Of a stretch of DNA of 64,000 nucleotides, positions 52,655 through 61,595 are shown piece after piece. The stretch lies in assembly GCA_963727755.1 (NCBI GenBank), contig CAVSHN010000008.1, forward strand, positions 372,001 through 436,000, written 5' to 3'. The stretch is from DASYAN01 sp963727755. GTDB lineage: Bacteria > Chloroflexota > Ktedonobacteria > Ktedonobacterales > Ktedonobacteraceae. A program made the position numbers and the translations under genes. Under the pieces are notes generated by a model. That model saw only the letters and a list, made by a program, of their open reading frames with translations, was not told the DNA's origin and ran no database searches. The first letter of the stretch is position 1. Every line of letters starts with the position of its first letter.

Positions 52655-53320
52655 ATGACAAGCTTGCCAATGCGTGATCCAGAAAAAGACCACCTGCTCA
52701 CTCCGAAGAATGCAGCCCTCGTGCTCATCGACTATCAGCCACCACAGATCTACACTGTCAGATCAATGGAAACGGGGAGGATGATCAACAATGTAATTGC
52801 ACTTACGCGACTGGCGAAGGTATTTGGTCTACCAATCGTGCTTTCAACGGTTAACGTAAGTGTGAACAAGGACACCATCCCACAACTAAAGAGTGAAATC
52901 CCCGATGTGCGCTCCTATGATCGAACGCAGATCAATGCCTGGGAAGACGCGGAATTCGTTGCCGCTGTGAAGGCCACCGGACGCCGAAAGCTGCTCATGG
53001 GAGCATTGTGGACTGAAGCATGCCTTTTGTTTCCCACCCTAGACGCGATCAAAGAGGGCTACGAAATCTACCCAGTGGTCGATGCACTCGGTGGAACCAC
53101 GATCGAGGCGCACCAGACCGCCCTCCAGCGCATGTATCAGGCAGGGGCACAACCCACGACGTGGAACTCGGTGGCGTGCGAACTCCAACGGGATTGGGCA
53201 CGCAAGGAGACGGTGAAGGGCTTCTTGCAGACGGTCATCGACCAAAACGAGGATTGGGGTTGGTACGAGGAACTCCGGGGGGCTGGCAAGAAAGGTGCTA
53301 TCCCCGTGGCTTCCAGGTAG
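52655..53320 (+). CDS. Isochorismatase-family cysteine hydrolase (YcaC-like)
   Basis: 221 residues. The catalytic Asp is in AALVLIDYQPPQ, and the nucleophile Cys in LLMGALWTEACLLFPTLDA with a following cis-peptide region; this is the Asp-Lys-Cys triad layout of isochorismatase-like hydrolases. AIKEGYEIYPVVDALGGTT is the usual next block. YcaC-type members form octamers and have unknown amide substrates. ATG 52655 follows AAGAAGGAAATT. Its codon use is more GC-rich at third positions than its neighbours, hinting at separate acquisition. Confidence 0.85.
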   Translation: MTSLPMRDPEKDHLLTPKNAALVLIDYQPPQIYTVRSMETGRMINNVIALTRLAKVFGLPIVLSTVNVSVNKDTIPQLKSEIPDVRSYDRTQINAWEDAEFVAAVKATGRRKLLMGALWTEACLLFPTLDAIKEGYEIYPVVDALGGTTIEAHQTALQRMYQAGAQPTTWNSVACELQRDWARKETVKGFLQTVIDQNEDWGWYEELRGAGKKGAIPVASR

Positions 53321-53476
53321 ACATGAGAAAGGTGCCTGCTCTCCATATCACCCGTACTCAAGTCATTACAGAGATGATCATCTTGTAGACTCGAGCAAAC
53401 ATAGCATTGAGAAAATCAGAGGATCCAAAGAAAAGGCCAGTCCCAACGCCAGCCTATGATCAAATTAACGCTCAGG

Positions 53477-53680
53477 TTAAGAGGCAACCGCTAAGCTACT
53501 AGTGTTCAGCAGAGCGTCAAGAGTCTCGTGCTTGATACGGTACGCCTGCCGCGTATTAACATGCGGCAAGAATATTGCTTCGAGAATGCCACACTTGATC
53601 TAACGTCTATAGGTCGTGGGGTCAACTCTGAGTATTTCAGCCACCTCGTTCACCGTGAGAAGTTGATCCTGTTCGTTCAT
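53477..53680 (-). pseudogene. Excisionase-like helix-turn-helix protein with an in-frame TAG
   Basis: From ATG 53680 the frame reads LLTVNEVAEILRVDPTTYRR then TAG, and continues in frame as IKCGILEAIFLPHVNTRQAY and RIKHETLDALL to a TAA at 53477-53479. Families of this type have a Trp after the Arg pair, so TGG to TAG is a simple nonsense change. The IS605 element starts about 20 bases before its ATG, separating it from its promoter. Confidence 0.55.
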
Positions 53681-53881
53681 AATTCTCTCTGCCTTATCAA
53701 ACCGCCTCGTAAAACCCCCTGCTTTAGCTGTGGGGATATAAGAGGCGTTCCTTTTTGGGGCTGGGGCACAGGTATACTCTTTCTGTATGACAAAGTGTTC
53801 ATTTTCCTCGCCTGTAGAATGAATATTTGTATATTGACATATATGGTATGATATATCTATATTCAAGAAAGGAGCAAACCA

Positions 53882-55057
53882 GTGAGCAAGACAAAGCGAG
53901 CATACAAGTATCGGTTCTACCCAACCAATGAGCAGAAGCATATTCTTGCACAGACGTTCGGATGTTGCCGCTTTGTTTACAACTGGGGGCTTTCCACCCG
54001 CAAAACTGCCTACTTCCAACATGGTCAAAAGCTAACCTATGATGACCTCTCGGCCATGCTGCCCTATTTGAAGAAAGAGCATCCTTGGCTTGCTGATGTC
54101 TCCTCTGTCCCTGTCCAGCAATCCCTTCGCCATCTGGATCGTGCCTACAAGAACTTCTTTGAGGGAAGAACCAAATACCCCACCTTCAAGAAAAGGAGAA
54201 ATACCCAAGCGGCAACCTATGCCTCCAATGCTTTCACCTGGAAAGATGGTCAGCTCACCCTTGCCAAGATGGAGCAGCCTCTTGCCATCACCTTCCACCG
54301 CGCATTCCCCACAGATCTCAAGCCGTCGTCGGTCACCATCTCAAAGGACTGTGCCGATCGCTATTTTGTCTCCATGCTCGTTGAAGAAGAGATCAATCCT
54401 CTTCCAGCCACAGATGCACAAGTTGGTCTGGACCTGGGCTTGAAATCGATGGTGATCCTCTCGACTGGTGAGGCTATCGGCAATCCCAAGTTCTATGCCC
54501 GTGATGAGAAGAGATTGGCAAAAGCCCAACGTCGGCATGCCAAGAAAAAGAAAGGTTCCAAGAACAGGGAGAAAGCCCGTCGAAAGGTTGCACGTGTACA
54601 CGCCCGTATCAATGACCGTAGACGTGACTACCAGCACAAACTTTCGACACGCATCGTACACGAAAACCAAGTGATCTGCGTGGAGAGTCTGGCCGTCAAG
54701 AACATGGTCAAGAATCACTGTTTGGCCAAAGCCATCAGTGATGTTGGATGGGGTGAGTTTGTCCGCCAACTGGAATACAAGAGCCAGTGGTATGGACGAA
54801 CCCTCGTCAAAATTGATCGTTGGTATCCATCGAGTAAAACGTGCTATGACTGCAAACATGTGGTAGAAGACCTCCCACTGGATGTGCGTGAATGGGTCTG
54901 CCCAAAGTGTGGCGTCTGGCACGACCGGGATCTCAATGCCGCAAACAACATTCTGGCCGAGGGGCTCTCGGTGTCAGCCTGTGGAGGAGGTGTCAGACCT
55001 GCTCGGGCGAAAGCTCGAACGGGCAACCCCCAACGAAGCAGGAAAGCTCATTCGTGA
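53882..55057 (+). CDS. tnpB: TnpB (IS200/IS605 OrfB family RNA-guided nuclease)
   Basis: 391 residues, GTG start at 53882 with AAGGAG 8 bases before. N-terminal YRFYPTNEQKHILAQTFGCC and FVYNWGLSTRK are typical. RuvC residues: Asp in VGLDLGLKSM, Glu in VICVESLAVKNM and Asp in HDRDLNAANN; zinc finger CYDCKH...CPKCG. Complete and probably active as an RNA-guided nuclease. The C-terminal 30 residues, rich in Gly and Arg, overlap the guide-RNA region. Confidence 0.92.
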   Translation: MSKTKRAYKYRFYPTNEQKHILAQTFGCCRFVYNWGLSTRKTAYFQHGQKLTYDDLSAMLPYLKKEHPWLADVSSVPVQQSLRHLDRAYKNFFEGRTKYPTFKKRRNTQAATYASNAFTWKDGQLTLAKMEQPLAITFHRAFPTDLKPSSVTISKDCADRYFVSMLVEEEINPLPATDAQVGLDLGLKSMVILSTGEAIGNPKFYARDEKRLAKAQRRHAKKKKGSKNREKARRKVARVHARINDRRRDYQHKLSTRIVHENQVICVESLAVKNMVKNHCLAKAISDVGWGEFVRQLEYKSQWYGRTLVKIDRWYPSSKTCYDCKHVVEDLPLDVREWVCPKCGVWHDRDLNAANNILAEGLSVSACGGGVRPARAKARTGNPQRSRKAHS

Positions 55058-55093
55058 GGATGAGATGCCCCCGCATTTATGCGTGGGGAGATG
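54958..55093 (+). ncRNA. Predicted TnpB guide RNA (omega-RNA/reRNA)
   Basis: The 3' part of tnpB and the right end contain GCCTGTGGAGGAGG, CGGGCGAAAGCTCG (a stem), CGAAGCAGGAAA and the right-end hairpin. The first and third blocks recur in order behind the tnpB at 9191. The guide would be the bases just outside the right end, after 55093. Confidence 0.45.
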
Positions 55094-55372
55094 TCACTTG
55101 ACAGCTCACCAGACAACATGCAAGTATATTACGAACACGAGAGCATTTCGTAACCCAGATAAGCAGAGCATCTCTGTGCTGAAACTGGCCACGAGCATCC
55201 TTCTCAAGCTCATCAAAAAGCGTCACTTTTCTAGTCTTTGTTGACCTTATCCGAGCGTGTTTTCTCATCTACTGAAGAGTTTTTGGGGAGTTACGAAATG
55301 CCCTCGAACACCTTAGAGCCACACTACTAGAAAACCACCATGCACTAAGGTACAATAACTCAGACGAATAGG
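55094..55372. other. Intergenic region between the IS and the helicase fusion
   Basis: No supported gene. The minus strand has a 63-codon open frame with RKHARIRSTKTRKVTLFDEL that could be a remnant. No promoter or repeat recognised. Confidence 0.3.
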
Positions 55373-57199
55373 GTGCAAGCAACTATTCCAAACATCCCCA
55401 CTAACATACAGGAAGAACTCGCTATGGACAACCTTATGCGCTTGCAGGCTGAGACAGCTGCTCGCCTGCTACTCCAAAATTATCGTAACACCCATCCCGA
55501 CTGGACCGATAACAAAACGCCAGTTGATGCAGTAGCAACTTGGCTTGGCTTGCAAGTCGCAACATTCCACCCTAGCGACTATGTAGAGGGCACCTACGGT
55601 TTCATCGACCCTGATGAAGACGAAAATCTGATCTGGCTGTGTCGCGACTTGTCAGAAACCCTCCACCGCTTTACACTGGCTCATGAACTGGGACATATCA
55701 TCCTCCATTGCCACGGTGGACGCCGCTTCCAAGAGTTAGTCCAGCGTTTCAGTACTGAAACTGAGCTGATCACGCCTGCACTCTTGCAGACCATCCAGCA
55801 AAACATGCCAGATTTCTCACGCATCGGTCCCTGTCATGATCTGGATGTACAAGCGGATATGACTAGCTACCTGGATGAGGAGCCATTGCAGGAAGTTCTC
55901 GGTATTGGTCAGAGCTATGACCCGCGTAGCCAGCGTGAATTGGCCGCAAACTTTTTTGCCGCCGAACTGCTGCTGCCATTTGAGCGCATACGTACACTCT
56001 ATCTACAACAACGCGTCTCCCCTGATCAATTAGCACATATCTTCGGCGTCTCACCAGCAGCATTGCTCAATCGGCTAGCAGGTCTGCTCAAGTCACCCAT
56101 TACTATCGCAGAGATACAACAAACATATCAACCATCTATACCAACCAATAGAGGCAATTCATTGCCCGAAAAGGTAGGGACCCCAATTGACTATCAATTC
56201 TTCGCGTCCGTTTCTTCATATGATGAATTCCAGCAAGCGGCAATTCAAACTTCAACACCAGCACTCATTGTAGCAGGTCCTGGTAGTGGTAAGACCAGTA
56301 CGCTTATCGGTCGCATTGAATATTTGATTGATACGCTCAACGTTCAGCCAGAGCACATCCTGGCCTTAACCTTCTCACGCAAAGCTACCCAGGAGATGGA
56401 GGATCGCTTACGGCAAGTACTAGCTAGCAAGACCCCGACTATCCCGACTACCCCGACTATCCCAACTATCCCTAAAGTTAGTACCTTCCACGCCTTTTGC
56501 GCTGATTTGTTGCGTAAACATGCAAGTCTTGCAGATCTGCGTACCGACTTTGGCTTAATTGATGAGGCCGAAGGTTATTTTTTGCTGCGCCAACTCGCTA
56601 ACCAGATGCACTTACGCCATTACCAACAACTCTGGTCACCCACCCACTATTTTCCCGATATCCTCAAAGCGATCTCTCGTGCCAAGGACGAGCTTGTCTC
56701 ACCAGCAGACTACACGGTCCTGGCACAGCGTATGCGCGAACAGGCTCATGATGAGGACAGTCATGAAAAAGCCGAAAAAGCTTTAGAGATTGCCCATATT
56801 TATACTCTCTACGAAGAGGAATTGAGACGGCGTGGCGATAGTGATTTTGGAGGTCTGCTGACCCTGACATTACAGTTGTTCCGTGAACAACCGCAGGTCT
56901 TGCACGCGCAGCAACAGAAATATCAGCATATCCTGGTTGATGAATTTCAGGATATGAATCGGGCAAGTGCGGTGCTATTGCGTGAGCTGGCTGGCACGGA
57001 ACAACGCGTATGGGTTGTCGGAGATGCAAATCAAGCTATCTATGCATTTCGAGGAGCTTCACCAGCCAATATTCGCGAGTTTCGAACAGGATTTCCCAGG
57101 AGCTTTTATCCTACCACTGAGCCGCAACTATCGCTCACGACCGGATTTGGTGACTATTGCAGAGTCGTTCCGTTGCCAACGATTAGAGCGAGAAGATGA
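55373..57199 (+). CDS. ImmA/IrrE metallopeptidase - UvrD helicase fusion, N-terminal part
   Basis: 608 codons. Residues about 15-240: ImmA/IrrE-type zinc peptidase with HEXXH-like LAHELGHIILH and, later, ELAANFFAAELLLPF, which supplies the third ligand Glu. From about residue 285 a superfamily 1A helicase starts: ALIVAGPGSGKTSTLIGRI (Walker A), ILALTFSRKATQEMEDR, VSTFHAFCADLLRKH, HILVDEFQDMNRASAVLL (motif II) and WVVGDANQAIYAFRGASPAN (motif III). A run of TPTIP repeats lies near residue 355. Near 57078 one extra C breaks the frame and the protein continues at 56967-59255. A start at ATG 55424 (MDNLMRLQAE) is also plausible. No close operon partner. Confidence 0.85.
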   Translation: MQATIPNIPTNIQEELAMDNLMRLQAETAARLLLQNYRNTHPDWTDNKTPVDAVATWLGLQVATFHPSDYVEGTYGFIDPDEDENLIWLCRDLSETLHRFTLAHELGHIILHCHGGRRFQELVQRFSTETELITPALLQTIQQNMPDFSRIGPCHDLDVQADMTSYLDEEPLQEVLGIGQSYDPRSQRELAANFFAAELLLPFERIRTLYLQQRVSPDQLAHIFGVSPAALLNRLAGLLKSPITIAEIQQTYQPSIPTNRGNSLPEKVGTPIDYQFFASVSSYDEFQQAAIQTSTPALIVAGPGSGKTSTLIGRIEYLIDTLNVQPEHILALTFSRKATQEMEDRLRQVLASKTPTIPTTPTIPTIPKVSTFHAFCADLLRKHASLADLRTDFGLIDEAEGYFLLRQLANQMHLRHYQQLWSPTHYFPDILKAISRAKDELVSPADYTVLAQRMREQAHDEDSHEKAEKALEIAHIYTLYEEELRRRGDSDFGGLLTLTLQLFREQPQVLHAQQQKYQHILVDEFQDMNRASAVLLRELAGTEQRVWVVGDANQAIYAFRGASPANIREFRTGFPRSFYPTTEPQLSLTTGFGDYCRVVPLPTIRARR

Positions 57200-59255
57200 T
57201 TCCACCAAGAATCAACCAGTGCGCCCTACTCATCCCGAGAAGTATGTTACTCTGGCTCAGGCAGTTGATGAGGCTAGTGAGATGGCAGGCATACTACAGG
57301 ATATACGCAACAAACATGCCAGTGGTTATGCCTATAAGGACATGGCTATTCTATGTCGGCGACGAGCACAGGCACAAAAAGTCTCCACAGTCCTAGCTCA
57401 GGCAGGCTTGCCAGTAATTGAGCAAGGGAGCACACTTGAGCAAGACTATATGAAAGATATCCTTGCAATGCTCCTCTTATTGGTCAATTCCACAGGTATG
57501 GGACTATTACGAGCTGCCCACCAGCCAGAGCATACATTCACCCAACAAGATATCGAAGCTCTGCTGCTAGCGGCACGAGAGCCAGGCACCAACCTCCGCC
57601 AGTTGCTTATTTCAGCAGAGGCTCCTCTCACCATGAGCACAGAAGGTCGTCAAGCCCTTATCCGCCTCTCACAACTCTTACAAACTTTACAGCATAGCCC
57701 CGACATCTGGTCGCTACTCGCGCACTATCTATTCATTGAAGCATCCCATATCCGCAACTTGCTTGCCTCACCAGAGAGCAAACAGCGCAATACCATCCTA
57801 GCCGATTATGACCGTCTACTACAATTGGCTCGGCACTTTGATCAGCAGCAAACAGCTCACGCCAAAAGAAAATTACAAGCTGCGAATGAGCAAAACCAGG
57901 ATAGTCCTTTATTGCCACCACTCGAGGAGCGCATCAAGGGATTTCTAGAATATCTCACTCTGCTAGTTCTCTTGCGTCAGGATGGAGGAAATCGGCAGGG
58001 GAATAACGAGAATAAGGGAGAGCATGCCGACATCATTCGTGTCATGACTGTTCACGCTAGCAAGGGGCTAGAATTTCCAATTGTCTATATGCCGGAACTG
58101 GTCCAGCAGCGTTTTCCATTTCGCTCTATGCCCAATCCCGTACGTAGTCCCAGAGGCATGTTGCCTGAGGCTAGCACCGGGGAAAATGCTCATGAAACTA
58201 GCGAAGCATGTCTCTTCTACGTAGGCATTACACGAGCACGCGATCATCTCATCTTGACTTCTAGTGAGCGTTACGGCAAAAAAGCCTATAAACGCTCGCC
58301 CTATCTCGATGCCCTAGAAGCTGGCTTACCCGCTGAGCGCGTCAGCAAACTCCGGTGGGACCACCCGATTGCCTCAGCTACCCCACCCCCACCCACGGAC
58401 GCGATAAATTGGGAGGGCCCTACATCACACGCAATAAATTGCCAAGATGGACATTCCATTAATCGTGCAACGGACGCGTACCAACCCAGCGTGGATTTCA
58501 TCAATGCGATGAGACCTTCCACCCTCAGTTCGTCGGCCATCGAAGCCTACCAGCGCTGCCCACGGCAATACGCCTACGATAGCATTTACCACTTCTCAGG
58601 CGATCCCACAGGCTATCAATTGTTTAGAATGGCTATAAGAAAGACAGTTGAAGAACTGCGTAAACGCTGTCAGAGAATCAGTACTGGCGAGTCAGATCCC
58701 GCATACGTACCAACACAACAGGAGATCCAGCAACTTTACACTCACCATTGGCAAGAGCTGAAAGGCCATACAACTCCCTTCACCGTCCTCTATGAGCAGC
58801 ACGGACATGAAGTCGTCGAAGCCCTCCGGCACAAACTTATCACGCAATCCGAGTTCAATTGGGATCTCCATATGGGCTTGAATGTGGATATCGCAGACAC
58901 AACGGTTCGTGTCACGATCGACCGCGTGGAAACAATGAACAAGGCCAGTACACCCATCAGGTTTGTGCGTACACGCTTTGGCAAGAGCAAAGAGAAACCA
59001 ACAGTGGAGACACGCGAACTGCTCTATATCCTTGCCCATCGCCAGCATCATCCAGAGCAAAACGTCGAACTACACAGCCATAACATGAGTACAGATGAGA
59101 TCATGCCAATGAAGCTTACCCAGAAGAAGGAACAGAGCCTTCGCGAGAACATCGAACGGGCCATCCGAGGACTTCAGGATAACCACTACCCAGCCCAACC
59201 ATCACAGCCTTCACGCTGCCCAAACTGCTCTTTTTTCTGGATTTGCCATGCATAA
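56967..59255 (+). CDS. UvrD helicase C-terminal half with AddB/Cas4-like Fe-S nuclease domain
   Basis: The continuation of the fusion from about 57080. Helicase motif IV is LPLSRNYRSRPDLV, motif V VMTVHASKGLEFPIVYMPEL and motif VI FYVGITRARDHLIL. The last 230 residues are a PD-(D/E)XK nuclease-like domain: Cys in AYQRCPRQYAYDSIYHF and the C-terminal CPNCSFFWIC complete the 1+3 Cys ligand set of the AddB/Cas4 [4Fe-4S] cluster, and VRVTIDRVE resembles the acidic nuclease motif. The usual following DYK is not seen (RFVRTRFGKS), so the nuclease may be inactive or divergent. Full protein about 1,290 residues. Confidence 0.85.
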   Translation: MRCYCVSWLARNNAYGLSEMQIKLSMHFEELHQPIFASFEQDFPGAFILPLSRNYRSRPDLVTIAESFRCQRLEREDDSTKNQPVRPTHPEKYVTLAQAVDEASEMAGILQDIRNKHASGYAYKDMAILCRRRAQAQKVSTVLAQAGLPVIEQGSTLEQDYMKDILAMLLLLVNSTGMGLLRAAHQPEHTFTQQDIEALLLAAREPGTNLRQLLISAEAPLTMSTEGRQALIRLSQLLQTLQHSPDIWSLLAHYLFIEASHIRNLLASPESKQRNTILADYDRLLQLARHFDQQQTAHAKRKLQAANEQNQDSPLLPPLEERIKGFLEYLTLLVLLRQDGGNRQGNNENKGEHADIIRVMTVHASKGLEFPIVYMPELVQQRFPFRSMPNPVRSPRGMLPEASTGENAHETSEACLFYVGITRARDHLILTSSERYGKKAYKRSPYLDALEAGLPAERVSKLRWDHPIASATPPPPTDAINWEGPTSHAINCQDGHSINRATDAYQPSVDFINAMRPSTLSSSAIEAYQRCPRQYAYDSIYHFSGDPTGYQLFRMAIRKTVEELRKRCQRISTGESDPAYVPTQQEIQQLYTHHWQELKGHTTPFTVLYEQHGHEVVEALRHKLITQSEFNWDLHMGLNVDIADTTVRVTIDRVETMNKASTPIRFVRTRFGKSKEKPTVETRELLYILAHRQHHPEQNVELHSHNMSTDEIMPMKLTQKKEQSLRENIERAIRGLQDNHYPAQPSQPSRCPNCSFFWICHA

Positions 59256-59413
59256 CATTCCTAATAGACTATTCCATTTTTCACCCTGTCAGGATGATTT
59301 GCCTCATGGTTTCGCTACAGTTTCAATGAACGTTTATGATACCAAGTCCTAGATTCGAGTGATTTATCGTCGGTGCAATAGTTTGTGATGCGGATATGCA
59401 ATCACTAAAGACA

Positions 59414-60472
59414 CTAGATGTGAAATTGTAGGAGCATATCACCATCAGACAGAGAAGACGGCATTTGGAGTGTTGCATTATTAAGCAAGAATTTGGGTGT
59501 ACACAATGGGTCAGAGAAGATAAACAGCTCCGCCACCATTTTTGGCTGTATTGATCGTTTTAGTGCCAGTCGGCCCCAATGATTAGTAGGGATAGGTTGA
59601 CACACCGCAAGACCACCTGGAAGGCCATTAAAATCGGCTCGGGCATATACTGTGCTTTGATTAGAAGGGATGAACACTTGAAGGCCTTTAATAATTTTAA
59701 TGCTTGTATGGCTATTATTGATACTGTTACTGATATTACCAGATGATACCAAGGTGCAACCGTTACACAAGCACTGCTGATCGAGGGTACAAGTAATAAA
59801 ACCTCCATCAGTTCCCTCTGGTGAATTAAACGTAAAGCTCTTGGCTGGTGATTTGCAAGTATTATCGGAGTAGAAAGTCGCTACAAATGTCCCGCTTCCG
59901 TTAATAGGGAATGAAAGCATGTTTGTTTCATTTTGAATGTTTTTTGTCGTTATGCACCCTCCTTGTACGGTACCATTTACTTGTATATTGAATCCTTGTG
60001 CGTTATTTATCCACTGAACAAGGACTGACGGGATTGGATCATATAGGCTGCTTGGATTGCTTGTAAGGTTATTGAAAAAACACTGTGTATCAGAGTTACA
60101 AATAACAAGACCTCCAAGTACTCCTTGGAATTGATAGCGATAGAACTTCTCACGGTGTCCTGAACAATCGCTGGTAAAGTAGAAGTTTACTGAGAATATC
60201 CCAGCCCCACTAAGGTAGCCAACAATCCTGTCCGTTGCAGGGTTGCCTGCGGCAATTGAACTGGTCTGGAGACAGTCTTCTAGTGGTTTATTTTTGAAGA
60301 GAACGGTGACGCTTTTTGCCCTACCTAGACTGTTAAAAATAGCTATAAGAGGGGTAGATCCATGTGCATGAAATGTGTATATAAGTGTTCCAGTGACGGA
60401 AAAGAGTATTGCCACCAAAGGGATCAGTACCCCGATAGGGAATACTGGTTGAGAAAAAACCATTCGCTTTGC
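59414..60472 (-). CDS. Exported Cys-rich repeat protein, unknown
   Basis: 352 residues from ATG 60472 (AAGGAGATCTTGTCAA before it). An uncleaved signal anchor or signal peptide (IGVLIPLVAILFSVTGTLIY) is followed by two clear and one partial copy of a module of about 100 residues. Each has GxFxxxFYxDxxC (FSVNFYFTSDCSGHREKFY; FVATFYSDNTCKSPAKSF) and GGxxxCxxDxQCxC (GGLVICNSDTQCFF; GGFITCTLDQQCLC). The paired Cys suggest disulfide-bonded small beta domains outside the cell. Family not recognised. Confidence 0.55.
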   Translation of the reverse strand, partial: AKRMVFSQPVFPIGVLIPLVAILFSVTGTLIYTFHAHGSTPLIAIFNSLGRAKSVTVLFKNKPLEDCLQTSSIAAGNPATDRIVGYLSGAGIFSVNFYFTSDCSGHREKFYRYQFQGVLGGLVICNSDTQCFFNNLTSNPSSLYDPIPSVLVQWINNAQGFNIQVNGTVQGGCITTKNIQNETNMLSFPINGSGTFVATFYSDNTCKSPAKSFTFNSPEGTDGGFITCTLDQQCLCNGCTLVSSGNISNSINNSHTSIKIIKGLQVFIPSNQSTVYARADFNGLPGGLAVCQPIPTNHWGRLALKRSIQPKMVAELFIFSDPLCTPKFLLNNATLQMPSSLSDGDMLLQFHI

Positions 60473-60866
60473 CATTTGACAAGATCTCCTTATTTCAGTT
60501 TGTCCGCTCGACATGATGATGACCTCTATCTTTGCAAATTTCCAACTGGAAACGCTCTTTATTAAAGAGAATATCTGAGCAATGAGAACTGTTTTCAGAG
60601 GAAATAAAGGAACACTTTGAAGGAAAAAACAGCTATTTTACTAGTGTCCTGTTCTCTAACAAGTTCATTTAGTATATCGCTGAGGTAGCGAAAGTGTTAC
60701 AGTACTCTGGCCAGACTAATTAGATCAGGCTGCGAACTTCATCGATTTGGCCAGTTTGGCCAAATCGAATAGCTCCAAGATAGCAAGAGCAAAGACCTGG
60801 AGAACGCTGGTAGCGAACGCAGGCGCAAAGGCGTGAGCAGGCTAGCCAATTTGGTCAGCATCAGCC
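60473..60866. other. Intergenic region with a perfect hairpin
   Basis: No gene seen in about 390 bases. The notable feature is the hairpin at 60743-60767. Confidence 0.4.
60743..60767. repeat. Perfect 10-bp inverted repeat
   Basis: CGATTTGGCC and GGCCAAATCG flank a 5-base loop (AGTTT). No U-run follows on either strand. It lies 100 bases after the plsC stop (minus strand) and may be a terminator-like hairpin or a protein site. Confidence 0.4.
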
Positions 60867-61595
60867 CTACCTGTCCGAGCTACCATACACCCCATGATAG
60901 CGCTCGGGCAGCATGGCAGCAATACGATGCATAACCTCTTCAGTTGTAGCCTCAATATCTTCGCGTGTCACCTTCGCTCCCTTGGGCTTGAAAACGACGG
61001 GCTCTCCATAGCAAATCGTCACCTGTGCCCCAAACTTTTTGAACACGTCCTCACTGCCCCAGATCGCCACAGGAACTACAGGCGCTCCAGAACGCAAGGC
61101 AATCATTCCCAGGCCTGCATGTGCTTTTGCTAGCGTACGTGTTTTACTACGCGTTCCCTCTGGGAAGATCACAAGCGCTTTTTGCTTTTTCAGCAAGTCA
61201 TCAGCTGTCCGCAGAGCTTGACGATCCGCCTCACCACGCCTGACCGGAAATGCTCCCAAGAAACGAACAAGCCAACCAACCTTACTGCGAAAGGCCTCCT
61301 CCTTTGCCATATACACCACTTTTCCAGGAATATATGTAGGAACCATCGGCACATCAATCCACGAAAGATGATTAGCAGCAATGATATAGGGCCCACGTCT
61401 CGGTATGTTATAGCGTCCACGTAAGTGCACACGTGAAGTTACAAAGAAAATGAAGGAGAGGATTAAACGGATGAACTCCCATAATATGCGAGGAGTTGAA
61501 TACGGCTCATATAAATTTTTCTGAGATTTGTGAGGTTGAGTTACTTTCACCGACTCACCAGCATTAGCAGTATCAGTCCTTATATCCTGTTTCAT
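60867..61595 (-). CDS. plsC: 1-acyl-sn-glycerol-3-phosphate acyltransferase
   Basis: 242 residues. The acyltransferase motifs are NHLSWIDVPM (HX4D-like catalytic His and Asp), FPVRRGEADRQAL (acceptor-binding) and VIFPEGTRSKT, with APVVPVAIWG last. It makes phosphatidic acid from lysophosphatidic acid at the inner face of the membrane; the hydrophobic IRLILSFIFFVTSRVHL near residue 42 anchors it. Its ATG overlaps the cmk stop by 4 bases, and cmk-plsC is a common bacterial gene pair. Confidence 0.92.
   Translation of the reverse strand: MKQDIRTDTANAGESVKVTQPHKSQKNLYEPYSTPRILWEFIRLILSFIFFVTSRVHLRGRYNIPRRGPYIIAANHLSWIDVPMVPTYIPGKVVYMAKEEAFRSKVGWLVRFLGAFPVRRGEADRQALRTADDLLKKQKALVIFPEGTRSKTRTLAKAHAGLGMIALRSGAPVVPVAIWGSEDVFKKFGAQVTICYGEPVVFKPKGAKVTREDIEATTEEVMHRIAAMLPERYHGVYGSSDR

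Larger units (their letters stand above)
53700..55093. mobile_element. IS200/IS605-type element carrying tnpB only
   Basis: Left-end hairpin CCCCCTGCTTTAGCTGTGGG at 53715-53735 and right-end hairpin CCCCCGCATTTATGCGTGGG at 55068-55088 are imperfect palindromes of the kind recognised by TnpA-Y1. The right end finishes GATGTCAC, like the decayed element near 10693. No tnpA is present. Exact borders are estimates. Confidence 0.65.

Noticed and set aside
54341..54922. A 193-codon open frame opposite tnpB.
   Set aside because: It is the complement of the conserved tnpB coding sequence and has no recognisable features of its own.
56430..56475. Tandem CCGACTATC-like repeats within the helicase gene.
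   Set aside because: They encode a short in-frame TPTIP linker repeat between helicase motifs; no sign of a regulatory or mobile role.
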